Shown here one piece after another: positions 17,025 through 25,385 of a DNA stretch of 64,000 nt; the first letter of the stretch is position 1; each line of letters begins with the position of its first letter. The notes below the pieces were generated by a model. It did not search any database. It was not told the DNA's origin and saw only the letters and a program-made list of their open reading frames with translations. Source of the stretch: Planctomycetota bacterium. Its GTDB lineage: Bacteria; Planctomycetota; B15-G4. Where the stretch lies: contig BQJR01000001.1 in assembly GCA_021604805.1 (NCBI GenBank), positions 496,001-560,000 of the forward strand, read 5' to 3'. A program made the translations under genes and the position numbers.

Positions 17025-18520
17025 CACTTCACGAGCTCCTGCATCGCAGCGCGGCCCGCACGCCCGAGCACACCGCCGTGGAGACGCTGGCGGGTGAGTC
17101 GCTGAGTTACGCGCAGCTCGACGCGCGCGCTCAGCGTGTCGCGGAGGCGCTCGCCGGCTTGGGTGTCTCGCCCGGTGATCGTGTCGGCGTTCAGGTGCCC
17201 AAGTCCATCGCGGCGGTCGTCGCGCAGTTCGGGGTGCTCGCGTCCGGCGCCGCCTACGTGCCGGTCGACGCGAGCGGGCCGCGCGCGCGTGCTGTGGAGA
17301 TCTTCAGCGATTGCGGTGTGCGCGCGGTGCTCGCCGACTCCGTCCGCGCCGAGGCCTTGCTCGAAGACTTCGGCGCGCAGCAACTCACACTCCACAGCGA
17401 GCTCGACGACGAACTCACGCTGCTCGTGCGCAGCGAGACACAGTCCGCAGGCCCCGCAGATCTCGCCTACATCCTGTCGACCTCTGGCAGCACCGGCCGA
17501 CCCAAAGGCGTGACCATCACACACGCCAACGCGCTCAGCTTCGTGCGCTGGGTCGCCGACACCTTCCCCGTCGGTCCCGAGGATCGCTTCTCCTCGCACG
17601 CGCCCTTCCACTTCGACCTCTCGATCTTCGACCTCTACGTGCCGATGCTCTGCGGCGGCACGCTCGTGTTGATCGACGAAGCCACCGGCAAGCAGCCGCG
17701 CGCGCTGGCGCCGCTGATCGCCGAGAAGCGCCTCACGGTTTGGTACTCCACGCCTTCGATCCTCTCCCTGCTCGTGGAGCACGGCCGCCTCGAACGCCAC
17801 ACGGAACACGCGCCGCGGCTCGTGTTCTTCGCCGGCGAGGTCTTCCCCGTGGCCGCGCTCCGTGCACTCACCGAGCTGTGGCCCGACGCGCGTTACCTCA
17901 ACCTCTATGGTCCCACCGAGACCAACGTGTGCACCTGGTTCGAGGTGCCCACGCCGATCCCCGCGGCGCGCAGCGACCCCTTTCCCATCGGCAAGGCCTG
18001 CGACCACGTGCAGACCGCCGTGCTCGACGATCGCGGCGCCTCGCTTCCCGACGGCTCCGAGGGCGAACTCTGTGCGCGCGGGGCGCCCGTCACGAGCGGT
18101 TACTGGCAGCGTCCGGAACTCAACGAGCAGGCCTTCCATGAGGCCGACGACGGCAACTGGTACCGCACCGGCGACATCGTGCGCGAGGAACAGCAAGGCT
18201 ACGTGTTCCTCGGGCGACGCGACCGCATGGTGAAGCGCCGCGGCAACCGCGTGGAGCTCGGCGAGGTCGAGGCGCGCCTGCACCGTCATCCCGAAGCGCG
18301 CGAAGTCGCGGTGCTCGCGCTGCCGCACGCCGACGGTCTGCGCCTGCAGGCCTTCATCGCCTGGCGCGCCGAGCCCGCTCCCACGTTGCTCGCGCTCAAG
18401 CGCTTCTGCGCAGAGCACCTGCCCGCGGCCATGGTGCCCGACACCTTCACGGCGCTGCCCGCGCTGCCGCGCACGTCCACCGACAAGATCGACTACGAAT
18501 CCCTGAAGGGTCTCGCCTGA
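17021..18520 (+). CDS. Stand-alone amino-acid adenylation enzyme, predicted L-prolyl-AMP ligase (PltF-like)
   Basis: 499 residues, ANL superfamily. The A3 P-loop is AYILSTSGSTGRPKG, A4 is HFDLSIFDLYVPM, A5 NLYGPTETNVC, A7 YRTGDI, A8 GRRDRMVKRRGNRVELGEVE, and A10 TSTDKIDY with the catalytic Lys. Reading the binding-pocket positions against GrsA gives D-L-F-Y-F-A-L-V, very close to the DL(F/L)YLALV code that I recall for the prolyl ligases of pyoluteorin, prodigiosin and coumermycin pathways. It would activate a small amino acid and load the adjacent carrier. The GTG at 17021 overlaps the carrier stop, and its own stop shares a base with the next ATG (TGATG), so it is tightly coupled. DltA-type D-Ala activation is the main alternative but fits the pocket less well. 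Confidence 0.85.
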   Translation: MTLHELLHRSAARTPEHTAVETLAGESLSYAQLDARAQRVAEALAGLGVSPGDRVGVQVPKSIAAVVAQFGVLASGAAYVPVDASGPRARAVEIFSDCGVRAVLADSVRAEALLEDFGAQQLTLHSELDDELTLLVRSETQSAGPADLAYILSTSGSTGRPKGVTITHANALSFVRWVADTFPVGPEDRFSSHAPFHFDLSIFDLYVPMLCGGTLVLIDEATGKQPRALAPLIAEKRLTVWYSTPSILSLLVEHGRLERHTEHAPRLVFFAGEVFPVAALRALTELWPDARYLNLYGPTETNVCTWFEVPTPIPAARSDPFPIGKACDHVQTAVLDDRGASLPDGSEGELCARGAPVTSGYWQRPELNEQAFHEADDGNWYRTGDIVREEQQGYVFLGRRDRMVKRRGNRVELGEVEARLHRHPEAREVAVLALPHADGLRLQAFIAWRAEPAPTLLALKRFCAEHLPAAMVPDTFTALPALPRTSTDKIDYESLKGLA

Positions 18521-19665
18521 TGGACTTCGCCCCGTCTGCCGAGCACAAGGAACTCTGCGCCGAAGTGCTGCGCTTCGCCCGCGCCGAACTCAACGACGGC
18601 ATCGAAGAGCGCGACCGTGCCTCACGCTTCCCGCGCGAACTCTGGGACAAGTGCGGCGACATGCGCCTGCAAGGCCTGATGGTGCCCGAAGAGTACGGCG
18701 GCGTGGGGCTCGACCCGCTCGGCACCGCGCTGGTGCTCGAGAGCCTGGGCTACGGTTGCCGCGACGCCGGCCTCGTGTTCTCGATCTGCGCGCACCTGCT
18801 CGCGTGCGTGGTGCCGATCTGGAAGCACGGCAGCGAGGAACAGAAGCGTCGCTACCTGCCGAAGCTGAGCAGCGGGGAGTGGATCGCGGTGAACGGCATG
18901 ACCGAACCCGGCTCGGGTTCCGACGCCTTCGCCATGCGCACGCGCGCCGTGCCGCGCGGCGACGACTTCGTGCTGAACGGCGCCAAGACCTTCTCGTCGA
19001 ACGGGCCGGTGGCGGATGTCGCGGTGGTCTACGCGGCCACGGCGCCGGAGAAGCGCGTGGGCGGGATCTCGTGCTTCCTGGTCGAGAAGGGCACGCCGGG
19101 CTTCCGCGCCGCGCAACAGTTCGAGAAGCTCGGCCTGCGCACGAGTTCGATCGGCGAGCTGCTCTTCGAAGACTGCGCGCTGCCGCAAAGCGCCTTGCTC
19201 GGCGGCGTCGGCGCGGGCGAGACCGTGTTCTCCGAGTCGATGGCCTGGGAGCGCATCTGCCTCGTGGCCGCGCACGTCGGACACATGCAGCGACTGCTCG
19301 AGCAAGCCGTCGAACACGCGCGCACACGACAGGCCTTCGGCAAACCCATCGGCAAGCAACAGGCCGTGTCACACCGCATCGCCGACATGAAGGTGCGCCT
19401 CGAAGCCGCGCGCCTGCTCACCTACAAGGCCGCGTGGCGGCTCGACCGCGCGCGCGACATCGCGCTCGACGCCTCGATCACCAAGCTCTACGCCAGCGAA
19501 GCCCTGCTCGACTCGGCGCTCGACACGGTGCGCGTGCTGGGTGGCACCGGCTTCATGGAAGAGTGCGACGCCGCGCGTGCCCTGCGCGACGCCGTGGGTG
19601 GCGTGATCTACTCGGGCACCTCCGACATCCAGCGCGACATCATCGCGCGCTGGTTGGGACTCTGA
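18520..19665 (+). CDS. Acyl-CoA dehydrogenase-fold flavoenzyme, predicted carrier-bound prolyl dehydrogenase (PltE/RedW-like)
   Basis: 381 residues, full length for the family. Motifs: GLMVPEEYGGVGLDPLG, GEWIAVNGMTEPGSGSDAFA (FAD/substrate loop), the mid-domain GELLFEDCALPQ, and the C-terminal GTSDIQRDIIARWLGL. A candidate catalytic base is Glu244 in MAWERICL, the isovaleryl-type position rather than the MCAD position. In pyrrole pathways such an enzyme oxidises prolyl-S-carrier by four electrons to pyrrolyl-2-carboxyl-S-carrier. The context (carrier and adenylation enzyme immediately upstream, coupled starts) supports this over fatty acyl-CoA oxidation; no electron-transfer or other beta-oxidation genes are nearby. 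The substrate is inference. Confidence 0.85.
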   Translation: MDFAPSAEHKELCAEVLRFARAELNDGIEERDRASRFPRELWDKCGDMRLQGLMVPEEYGGVGLDPLGTALVLESLGYGCRDAGLVFSICAHLLACVVPIWKHGSEEQKRRYLPKLSSGEWIAVNGMTEPGSGSDAFAMRTRAVPRGDDFVLNGAKTFSSNGPVADVAVVYAATAPEKRVGGISCFLVEKGTPGFRAAQQFEKLGLRTSSIGELLFEDCALPQSALLGGVGAGETVFSESMAWERICLVAAHVGHMQRLLEQAVEHARTRQAFGKPIGKQQAVSHRIADMKVRLEAARLLTYKAAWRLDRARDIALDASITKLYASEALLDSALDTVRVLGGTGFMEECDAARALRDAVGGVIYSGTSDIQRDIIARWLGL

Positions 19666-19676
19666 CGGACAGCCGC

Positions 19677-20711
19677 ATGACGCTCGCCTTCTCCGACATC
19701 CGCAAGCAGATCGACACGCTCCAGATCGCCGAGCGCTTCTTCGACTCGCTGCTGCTCTTCAACCTCGCCGACCTGGGCGTGTTCGCCGCGCTGGCCCACG
19801 GCCCGCGCACGCTCGATGAGCTCGCGACCGCAACCGGCGGCCACGCGGAAACCCTACGGGCGGTGCTGGACGCGGCCGTCGCGGTCGACCTGCTGCAGCT
19901 CCCCGAACCCGAGGCCGAGCCGCTGCGCTACGCCGCGTCGCCCGCGCTGCTGGCCTGCCTCGGTGATCCCGAGTCGCCCACCTATCTCGGCGAGTGGATG
20001 AGCTTTCTCGGCGCGCTCGTCTCGCCGATCTCGCAGGTGGCCGAGGCGGTTCGCACGGGCATCCCGGCCGGCTCGATGGTCGACGGCAGCGAACGCGACA
20101 ACCGCCCCGCGCGCGCCATGACCCGCGCCATGGACGCCTACGCGCGCACCCGCGGCGTGGAGATCGCGCAGCGCCTGCCACTCGACGGCGTGCGTCATCT
20201 GCTCGACGTGGGTTGCGGCCCCGGCAGCTATGCCATGGCCTTCCTCGACGCCAACCCGCAGCTGCACGCCACGCTGCTCGACCTGCCCGGCCCGATCGAA
20301 ATCGCGCGCGGTTACGTGGCCGAACGCGGGCTGCAAGCGCGCGTGAGTTTCGCCGCTGCCGACGCGTTGCAGTACACCCCCGAACGACCCGTCGACATGA
20401 TCCTGGTGTCGAACATCCTGCACATGCTCGGCCCCGAGCGTTCGCGCGCGCTGCTCGCGCGTTGCTTCGAGATGTTGCAACCCGGCGGGCGCCTCGTGCT
20501 GCAAGCCGAGTTCCTGCACGCCGATCGTCGCAGCCCGCGCTGGCCCACGCTGCTCAACCTGATCATGCAGGCCACCACCGAAGGCGGGCGCAACCACAGC
20601 GTGGACGAGACCAGCGCGTGGTTGGCCGAGGCCGGCTTCAGCGACATCGAACACCAGCGGCTCTCGCCCTGGAATGTGAACAGCGTGCTGCTCGGTTGGA
20701 AACGAACATGA
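19677..20711 (+). CDS. SAM-dependent methyltransferase, acetylserotonin O-methyltransferase-like
   Basis: 344 residues. Residues 1-110 are a helical dimerisation/winged-helix part (IAERFFDSLLLFNLADLGVF, then TLDELATATGGHAETLRAVL), as in plant-type and polyketide O-methyltransferases. The SAM-binding motif LLDVGCGPGSYAMAF begins near residue 175, and NILHMLGPERSRALL carries the His that serves as base in this family. It begins 11 bases after the dehydrogenase stop, and its own stop overlaps the halogenase start (ATGA). It may methylate oxygen, nitrogen or a carboxyl on the cluster product; a plain pyrrole-2-carboxylate has no hydroxyl, so the acceptor atom is an open question. Confidence 0.85.
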   Translation: MTLAFSDIRKQIDTLQIAERFFDSLLLFNLADLGVFAALAHGPRTLDELATATGGHAETLRAVLDAAVAVDLLQLPEPEAEPLRYAASPALLACLGDPESPTYLGEWMSFLGALVSPISQVAEAVRTGIPAGSMVDGSERDNRPARAMTRAMDAYARTRGVEIAQRLPLDGVRHLLDVGCGPGSYAMAFLDANPQLHATLLDLPGPIEIARGYVAERGLQARVSFAAADALQYTPERPVDMILVSNILHMLGPERSRALLARCFEMLQPGGRLVLQAEFLHADRRSPRWPTLLNLIMQATTEGGRNHSVDETSAWLAEAGFSDIEHQRLSPWNVNSVLLGWKRT

Positions 20712-22000
20712 CCCTCGACTGCGACGTGATCATCATCGGCGGCGGCCCCGCGGGCTCGGCCACCGGCGCGTACCTCTCCAAAGCCGGCATCTCGAACATG
20801 ATCGTGGAGTCGGCGGTGCATCCGCGCGAACACGTCGGCGAGTCGATGGTCACGGCCTCCACGCGCGTCTTCGACGAGCTGGGTTTCCTGCCGACCATGG
20901 AGCGCAAGGGTTTCGTGCACAAGTACGGCGCCACCTGGCACGCGCCCGCCGGCCGCGGCACCTTCTCGATCGAGTTCGGTGAGTTCCCGCAGGACGACAT
21001 CCACCAGAGCTACACCTATCACGTGGATCGCGCTCAGTTCGACCACGCGTTGCTGCAACACGCCGAGTCACTCGGCAGCACGGTCCACCAAGGCCTGGCG
21101 GTCGACGAAGTGCTGCTCGACGAGCGCGGCTTCACCAACGGCGTGGCCGTCACGCGCAACGGCAGGCGCGAGGAGCTGCGCTCCAAACTCGTGGTCGACG
21201 CGAGCGGTCGTCGCACCCTGCTCGGCAGTCAACTCGGGCTCAAGAAGAAGGACCCGCTCTTCGACCAGTACGCCGTGCACGCGTGGTTCGAGGACGTGGC
21301 GCGCGGCGGCGACGCGACCGCCGAGCACATCCACATCTACTTCCTCGAGGTCGAACGCGGCTGGGCTTGGCAGATCCCGATCACCGACACGATCACCTCG
21401 ATGGGCGTGGTGGCCGAGAAGTCGAACTTCCGCGAAGCCAAGGGCGATCACGCGGGCATGTTCGCCAAGCTCGTGCAGAGCAACGACAACCTGCGCGACG
21501 CGATGGCGCCCGCCAAGCGCGTGAACGACTTCAAGACCGAGGGCGACTACAGCTACTCGATGACGAAGTTCGCCGGCGACGGTTTCGTGCTCGTGGGCGA
21601 CGCGGCGCGCTTCGTCGACCCGATCTTTTCTTCGGGCGTGAGCGTGGCGCTCTACTCGGCCAAGTTCGCGAGCGAGTCGATCGTGGCCGCGCTCAAGACC
21701 GGCGACGTCTCCGAAGCCGCCTTCCAGCCCTACGAGAAGCGCCTGCGCGCCGGCGTGGAGATCTGGTACGAGTTCATCCGGCTCTACTACAAGCTGCTGC
21801 CGCTGTTCACGTACTTCATCCAGTCGAAGAAGCATCGCTTGCAGGTCTTGCGCTTGTTGCAAGGCGAGGTCTTCGACCGCACCGAGGTGCCCGTGCTCGA
21901 CGCCATGCGCGAGTTCATCGCGCAGGCTGAGAAATCCGACAAGCACGCCTTCTCGAGACGACTCACCGACGTGCCTGTCGACGACGCCGACGCGAACTAG
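20708..22000 (+). CDS. Flavin-dependent halogenase (PltA/HalB-like)
   Basis: 430 residues. The N-terminal FAD motif is DVIIIGGGPAGSATGAYLSKAG. The halogenase hallmark WxWxIP is present as GWAWQIPITD. Lys72 in FVHKYGATW is at the place of the catalytic lysine that forms the haloamine/hypohalous intermediate. GDAARFVDPIFSSGVSVALY is typical of the phenol/pyrrole branch that halogenates carrier-bound substrates. The C-terminal extension (residues 350-430) is as in that branch. It would install chlorine or bromine on a carrier-bound pyrrole, using FADH2 from a separate reductase that is not in the window. A related non-halogenating monooxygenase is the alternative, made less likely by the intact WxWxIP. 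Its stop overlaps the convergent beta-helix gene. Confidence 0.85.
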   Translation: MTLDCDVIIIGGGPAGSATGAYLSKAGISNMIVESAVHPREHVGESMVTASTRVFDELGFLPTMERKGFVHKYGATWHAPAGRGTFSIEFGEFPQDDIHQSYTYHVDRAQFDHALLQHAESLGSTVHQGLAVDEVLLDERGFTNGVAVTRNGRREELRSKLVVDASGRRTLLGSQLGLKKKDPLFDQYAVHAWFEDVARGGDATAEHIHIYFLEVERGWAWQIPITDTITSMGVVAEKSNFREAKGDHAGMFAKLVQSNDNLRDAMAPAKRVNDFKTEGDYSYSMTKFAGDGFVLVGDAARFVDPIFSSGVSVALYSAKFASESIVAALKTGDVSEAAFQPYEKRLRAGVEIWYEFIRLYYKLLPLFTYFIQSKKHRLQVLRLLQGEVFDRTEVPVLDAMREFIAQAEKSDKHAFSRRLTDVPVDDADAN

Positions 22001-23307
22001 ACGCCGCCGTCGAGCAAGACCACCTGCGCCGGCCCTGTGAGGTGCTTGGCGCCGCCGGACTCGAGCACGAAGAGCTGCATCTCGAGCGTGAACACGTCGA
22101 GGCTCGGGCCGAGTTCGGGCACGGGCAAGTTGTAGGTCGTGATGCCGTTGCCCATCGGCGCCAACCCCACGGGACCGAGCAGGAAGGGCGTCGCCACGTA
22201 GATCGCGCCGGCGAATCCGGGCTTCGGCACGTTGAGCGTGTCGAGACCCACGATCAGGAAGGCGCTGTCACCCGCCGCGCCCGTGATGCTCAGCTCGAGC
22301 AGCTCGCCCTCGCGCGCGGGAGAGTCGGTGAGGAAACGGTGCGGGCCGCCCGCATAAGTGGTCTCGGCGCCGTCGACGACCTTGCCTTGCCCGTCGAAGT
22401 TCGTCCAGCAGCAGGCGTTGCCTTTGACGCCGCCCGAGTACACGCCGCCGACGAAGCGCACGAAGGTTCCGAGCTCGGTGCGCACGCCATCGCCACCGTT
22501 GCCGAGCGGCGGGCCACCGATGAAGTCGTAGGAGTCGCCGCCGTTGCCGCCCGAGGCGATGACGCCCGAGAGCAGCACGTCGGAGGAGCCGCTCACGTCC
22601 ACGCCGTTGCCGCCGAAGCCGGCGTAGCCTTGATCCGCGCCGTCTGCGCCGCGCGCGATGACCTCGTGCAGGTCGACGTGACTGTCTTGCACCACGACCG
22701 CGCGGCCGCCGTCACTGCCTTGCTCCAGGCACAGGAACTGGCCGGCGCCGTCCCAACCGAAGCCGCCCTCGGCGAGCACGCTCTCGAGCACGACGTCGGC
22801 GCTGGAGCGAACGACCAGCGCATCGCGGCCGGCCGGCCAGAAGCCGAAGTCACTCGAGCAGCCGCCGTCGCCGGGTTGCAGGGTGGCGGCCAAGATCGTG
22901 GAACGCTCGATGCGCACGGCGCCGAGGCAGTGGAGCACCGAGAGCGCCGGAGGGATCAGCGACATGCTGAAGGCATCGAAGAAAGTCGGGAACGGTGGCG
23001 CGATCTCCAGACCCGCCAAGCCCACGCGCTGCCCCTGCTCCAGGTTCAGGATGCGCACGTGCCCCGCGATGCTCACGCCCACGCCATCGGCGACGAGCTG
23101 CATCGAGACCCCGTCGATGCTGACGCCGCTGTAGACACCCGGCGCGATGAGCAACACGTCACCCTCTTGCGCGGCGGCGACAGCCGCGGGGAGATCCGTG
23201 AAGTCGGCACCTCCGGCGGCGTCCACCTGGATCAGGTCGGCGCACAGCGGCGCAGCGAGGCACAAGCTGGTCGTGAGACCTGCAACGAGCATGACGAGAG
23301 ACGTCAT
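21997..23307 (-). CDS. Secreted parallel beta-helix protein (paralogue 1)
   Basis: 436 residues; the ATG at 23307 has AAGGAG upstream. The signal peptide TSLVMLVAGLTTSLCLAAPL ends near CAD. The opening IQVDAAGGADFTDLPAAVAA followed by EGDVLLIAPGVYSG is a standard beta-helix entry. Repeated segments with DVVLES, HVDLHEVIARG and SDVLLSGVIASGG build the helix to about residue 320. The last 110 residues carry a separate domain (AFLIVGLDTLNVPKPGFAGA and then KHLTGPAQVVLLD) shared with other exported proteins here. It is clearly paralogous to 25386-26681, sharing the entry motif, helix and C terminus. The role is unknown; it is likely exported or surface exposed. Confidence 0.8.
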   Translation of the reverse strand: MTSLVMLVAGLTTSLCLAAPLCADLIQVDAAGGADFTDLPAAVAAAQEGDVLLIAPGVYSGVSIDGVSMQLVADGVGVSIAGHVRILNLEQGQRVGLAGLEIAPPFPTFFDAFSMSLIPPALSVLHCLGAVRIERSTILAATLQPGDGGCSSDFGFWPAGRDALVVRSSADVVLESVLAEGGFGWDGAGQFLCLEQGSDGGRAVVVQDSHVDLHEVIARGADGADQGYAGFGGNGVDVSGSSDVLLSGVIASGGNGGDSYDFIGGPPLGNGGDGVRTELGTFVRFVGGVYSGGVKGNACCWTNFDGQGKVVDGAETTYAGGPHRFLTDSPAREGELLELSITGAAGDSAFLIVGLDTLNVPKPGFAGAIYVATPFLLGPVGLAPMGNGITTYNLPVPELGPSLDVFTLEMQLFVLESGGAKHLTGPAQVVLLDGGV

Positions 23308-23451
23308 CGGCGCGGCTCCTTTCCCGGGGGGCGCTGAGCGCGCCAGCATAGGGCACGCGCCCCGGATCGGGGCCGTCCGGCGTGATGCAACCCTCGCCCG
23401 CCGACGACCTGCGCGCGGCAGCGCCCGGGCGCGACGACACCTCCGATCGTC

Positions 23452-23457
23452 TACGCT
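23452..23457 (+). promoter_or_regulatory. Candidate -10 element TACGCT (leaderless start)
   Basis: TACGCT ends 6 bases before the ATG of the spermidine-synthase-like gene. If it is the -10, transcription starts at or next to the start codon, giving a leaderless message; no ribosome-binding site is present. Confidence 0.35.
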
Positions 23458-23463
23458 GGGGCG

Positions 23464-24318
23464 ATGCAGCCCTGGGAACAACTCGACAGCACCACGGTGC
23501 CCGGCACCACCACCGAGATGAGTCTGCATCGCCGCGGCGACGTGTTCTCGATCCGCGTGGGCGCCGTCGAGCTGATGAACAACTGGATCTACGGCATCGA
23601 CTGCGGTCTCGCCGATCACGGTTGCGCGGCCTTGTCCCAGCGCGACACGGCGCGCGTGCTCATCGGCGGGCTCGGCATGGGTTTCACCTTGGCGCGCACG
23701 CTCGCGAAGCTCGGACCGAAGTGCGAGGTCGTCGTCGCTGAACTCGTGCCCGCCGTGGTGCGCTGGAACGAAGAGTTGCTCGGCGACCTGGCGCACCACC
23801 CGCTGCGGGATCCACGCACGAAGATCGTGCAGCGCGACGTGGCCGAACTCATCCGCGCCGAACCCGCGAGCTGGGACGCGATCCTGCTCGATGTCGACAA
23901 CGGACCCGAAGGCCTGTCGCGCAAGGGCAACGACAAGCTCTACAGCAAGGCGGGGCTCGCGGCCGCGCGCGAGGCGCTGCGCCCGCGCGGCGTGCTCGGC
24001 ATCTGGTCGCTCTCGGGCGATCGCTCGTTCCACGGCCGCATGAAGCGCGGCGGCTTCGAGGTCAGCGAGCACTTGGTGAAGAAGCGCGGCGGACGCGCGC
24101 GACAACTCATCTTCGTCGGACGACCGAGCGACGCGGCGCGGTCGGCGTCGAGCAAGGACAGGGCGCGCAGCTCCTCGAGCGCGGCACGCAAATCGAACGC
24201 CGCGTCGGGCGCGACACGCCAGTCGAGCGGCGCAGCGCGCACCTCGAGCGGCGGACCGAGCGCGCGGCGGAAGCCCGGCCTGAAGAGTGGCGGCGGACGA
24301 CCCGAGCGTCGAACGTGA
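23464..24318 (+). CDS. Spermidine-synthase-like SAM/dcSAM-fold protein with basic tail
   Basis: 284 residues. Residues 1-220 have the spermidine synthase/class I methyltransferase fold: RVLIGGLGMGFTLARTLAKL is the glycine motif, VVVAELVPAVVRWN follows strand 2, and WDAILLDVDNGPEG covers the active-site acidic strand. Proteins of this kind are widespread in bacteria without proven aminopropyl transfer; several catalytic residues of true SpeE cannot be confirmed here. The last 65 residues are a Ser/Ala/Arg/Lys-rich low-complexity tail, probably disordered and possibly nucleic-acid binding. It is followed by the epimerase-like gene 37 bases downstream. The ATG at 23464 lacks a ribosome-binding site and sits next to a -10-like hexamer. 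Confidence 0.7.
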   Translation: MQPWEQLDSTTVPGTTTEMSLHRRGDVFSIRVGAVELMNNWIYGIDCGLADHGCAALSQRDTARVLIGGLGMGFTLARTLAKLGPKCEVVVAELVPAVVRWNEELLGDLAHHPLRDPRTKIVQRDVAELIRAEPASWDAILLDVDNGPEGLSRKGNDKLYSKAGLAAAREALRPRGVLGIWSLSGDRSFHGRMKRGGFEVSEHLVKKRGGRARQLIFVGRPSDAARSASSKDRARSSSSAARKSNAASGATRQSSGAARTSSGGPSARRKPGLKSGGGRPERRT

Positions 24319-24355
24319 TCCGCCGCGAGATTCCCCACCACCTGCGAGTTGCCTC

Positions 24356-25351
24356 ATGCGCGTGTTGATCCTCGGCGGCACTGTGTTCCTCGGCCGTCAC
24401 CTCGTGGAGGCGGCGCAGCGTCGCGGGCACGAACTCACGCTCTTCAATCGCGGACGGAGCAACGCGGATCTGTTTCCCGAGGTGGAGACCTTGCACGGTG
24501 ATCGCGAGGCCGGCGCCGACGGGCTGGCCGCGCTGCAAGGCCGTCAGTGGGACGCGGTCATCGACACCTGCGGCTACTTGCCGGGCGTGGTGGCCAGCTC
24601 AGCGCGCGCGCTCGCCGACGCCGCACCAGCCTACGCGTTCGTGTCCTCGATCTCGGTGCTCGCCGACACGTCCACTCCGAAGCAAACCGAAGCCGCACCG
24701 CTCGCGCAGCTCCCCGACGGCGCCGCGCCCGATGAGTTCACACTGCCGCACTACGGCGCGCTCAAGGCGCTCTGCGAAGCGGAAGTGCGCGCGATCTACG
24801 GTGAGGCCGCGCTCATCGTGCGACCGGGACTGATCGTCGGGCCCCACGACCCCACAGACCGCTTCACCTACTGGCCGCGCCGCGTGGCGCAGGGCGGCGA
24901 GGTGCTCGCGCCACCCGCCGAACAACGCGTGCAGTTCATCGACGCGCGCGACCTGGCCGACTGGATCCTGCGCGTGCTCGAGGCGCGCGTGGGAGGCACC
25001 TACTTCGGCGTGGGCCCACGACACTCCACGTCGATGGCCGACGTGCTCGAAGCCTGCCGCACGCTCAACACCCCCACCGCCGAGTTCACTCATCTGAGCG
25101 ACGAGTTCCTCCTCGCTCACGAGGTGAAGCCCTTCACCGAACTGCCGCTCTGGGTGCCCGCCAGCGACCGCGGCTTCCTCGACGTGGATCTCACCGCCGC
25201 CCTGAGCGTGGGCATCGCCTACCGCCCACTCGTCGAAACCATCGCCGACACGCTGCGCTGGGATCTCACGCGCCCCGCCGACACCGAGATCCGCGCGGGA
25301 CTCACGCTCGAGCGTGAGGCGCAACTGCTCGCGGCCTGGCACGCACGCTGA
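24356..25351 (+). CDS. NAD-dependent epimerase/dehydratase-like extended SDR
   Basis: 331 residues. The nucleotide-binding motif is MRVLILGGTVFLGRHLVEAA, and the catalytic YxxxK is in PHYGALKALCEAEV, with FVSSISVL as the serine strand. LIVRPGLIVGPHDPTDRFTY and VQFIDARDLADWILRVLEA are typical of extended SDR epimerases and of CSP41-like relatives. GGTVFLG rather than GGxGFIG is a common variant in this subgroup. The substrate cannot be told from sequence; neighbours give little help. The ATG at 24356 places the Rossmann strand at the very N terminus. A 24-base stretch at its 3' end is repeated at 26794-26817. Confidence 0.8.
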   Translation: MRVLILGGTVFLGRHLVEAAQRRGHELTLFNRGRSNADLFPEVETLHGDREAGADGLAALQGRQWDAVIDTCGYLPGVVASSARALADAAPAYAFVSSISVLADTSTPKQTEAAPLAQLPDGAAPDEFTLPHYGALKALCEAEVRAIYGEAALIVRPGLIVGPHDPTDRFTYWPRRVAQGGEVLAPPAEQRVQFIDARDLADWILRVLEARVGGTYFGVGPRHSTSMADVLEACRTLNTPTAEFTHLSDEFLLAHEVKPFTELPLWVPASDRGFLDVDLTAALSVGIAYRPLVETIADTLRWDLTRPADTEIRAGLTLEREAQLLAAWHAR

Positions 25352-25357
25352 AGCCGC
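25334..25357 (+). repeat. 24-base direct repeat, copy 1 (3' end of SDR gene)
   Basis: This stretch encodes the last residues of the SDR gene (AWHAR, stop) plus a few bases. An identical 24-base copy is at 26794-26817, with about 10 of 13 further upstream bases matching. The copies flank the second beta-helix gene, suggesting a past duplication. Confidence 0.7.
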
Positions 25358-25385
25358 CGGGCGCTGCGCGCTGATGCACGCGGAC

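Noticed and set aside
16925..18418. Long minus-strand frame opposite the adenylation enzyme
   Set aside because: No recognisable motifs; the plus-strand A3-A10 motifs are intact.
17021..18520. Simple DltA D-alanine ligase assignment
   Set aside because: The pocket residues fit stand-alone prolyl ligases better, and the operon carries a carrier-type dehydrogenase and halogenase that D-alanylation does not need.
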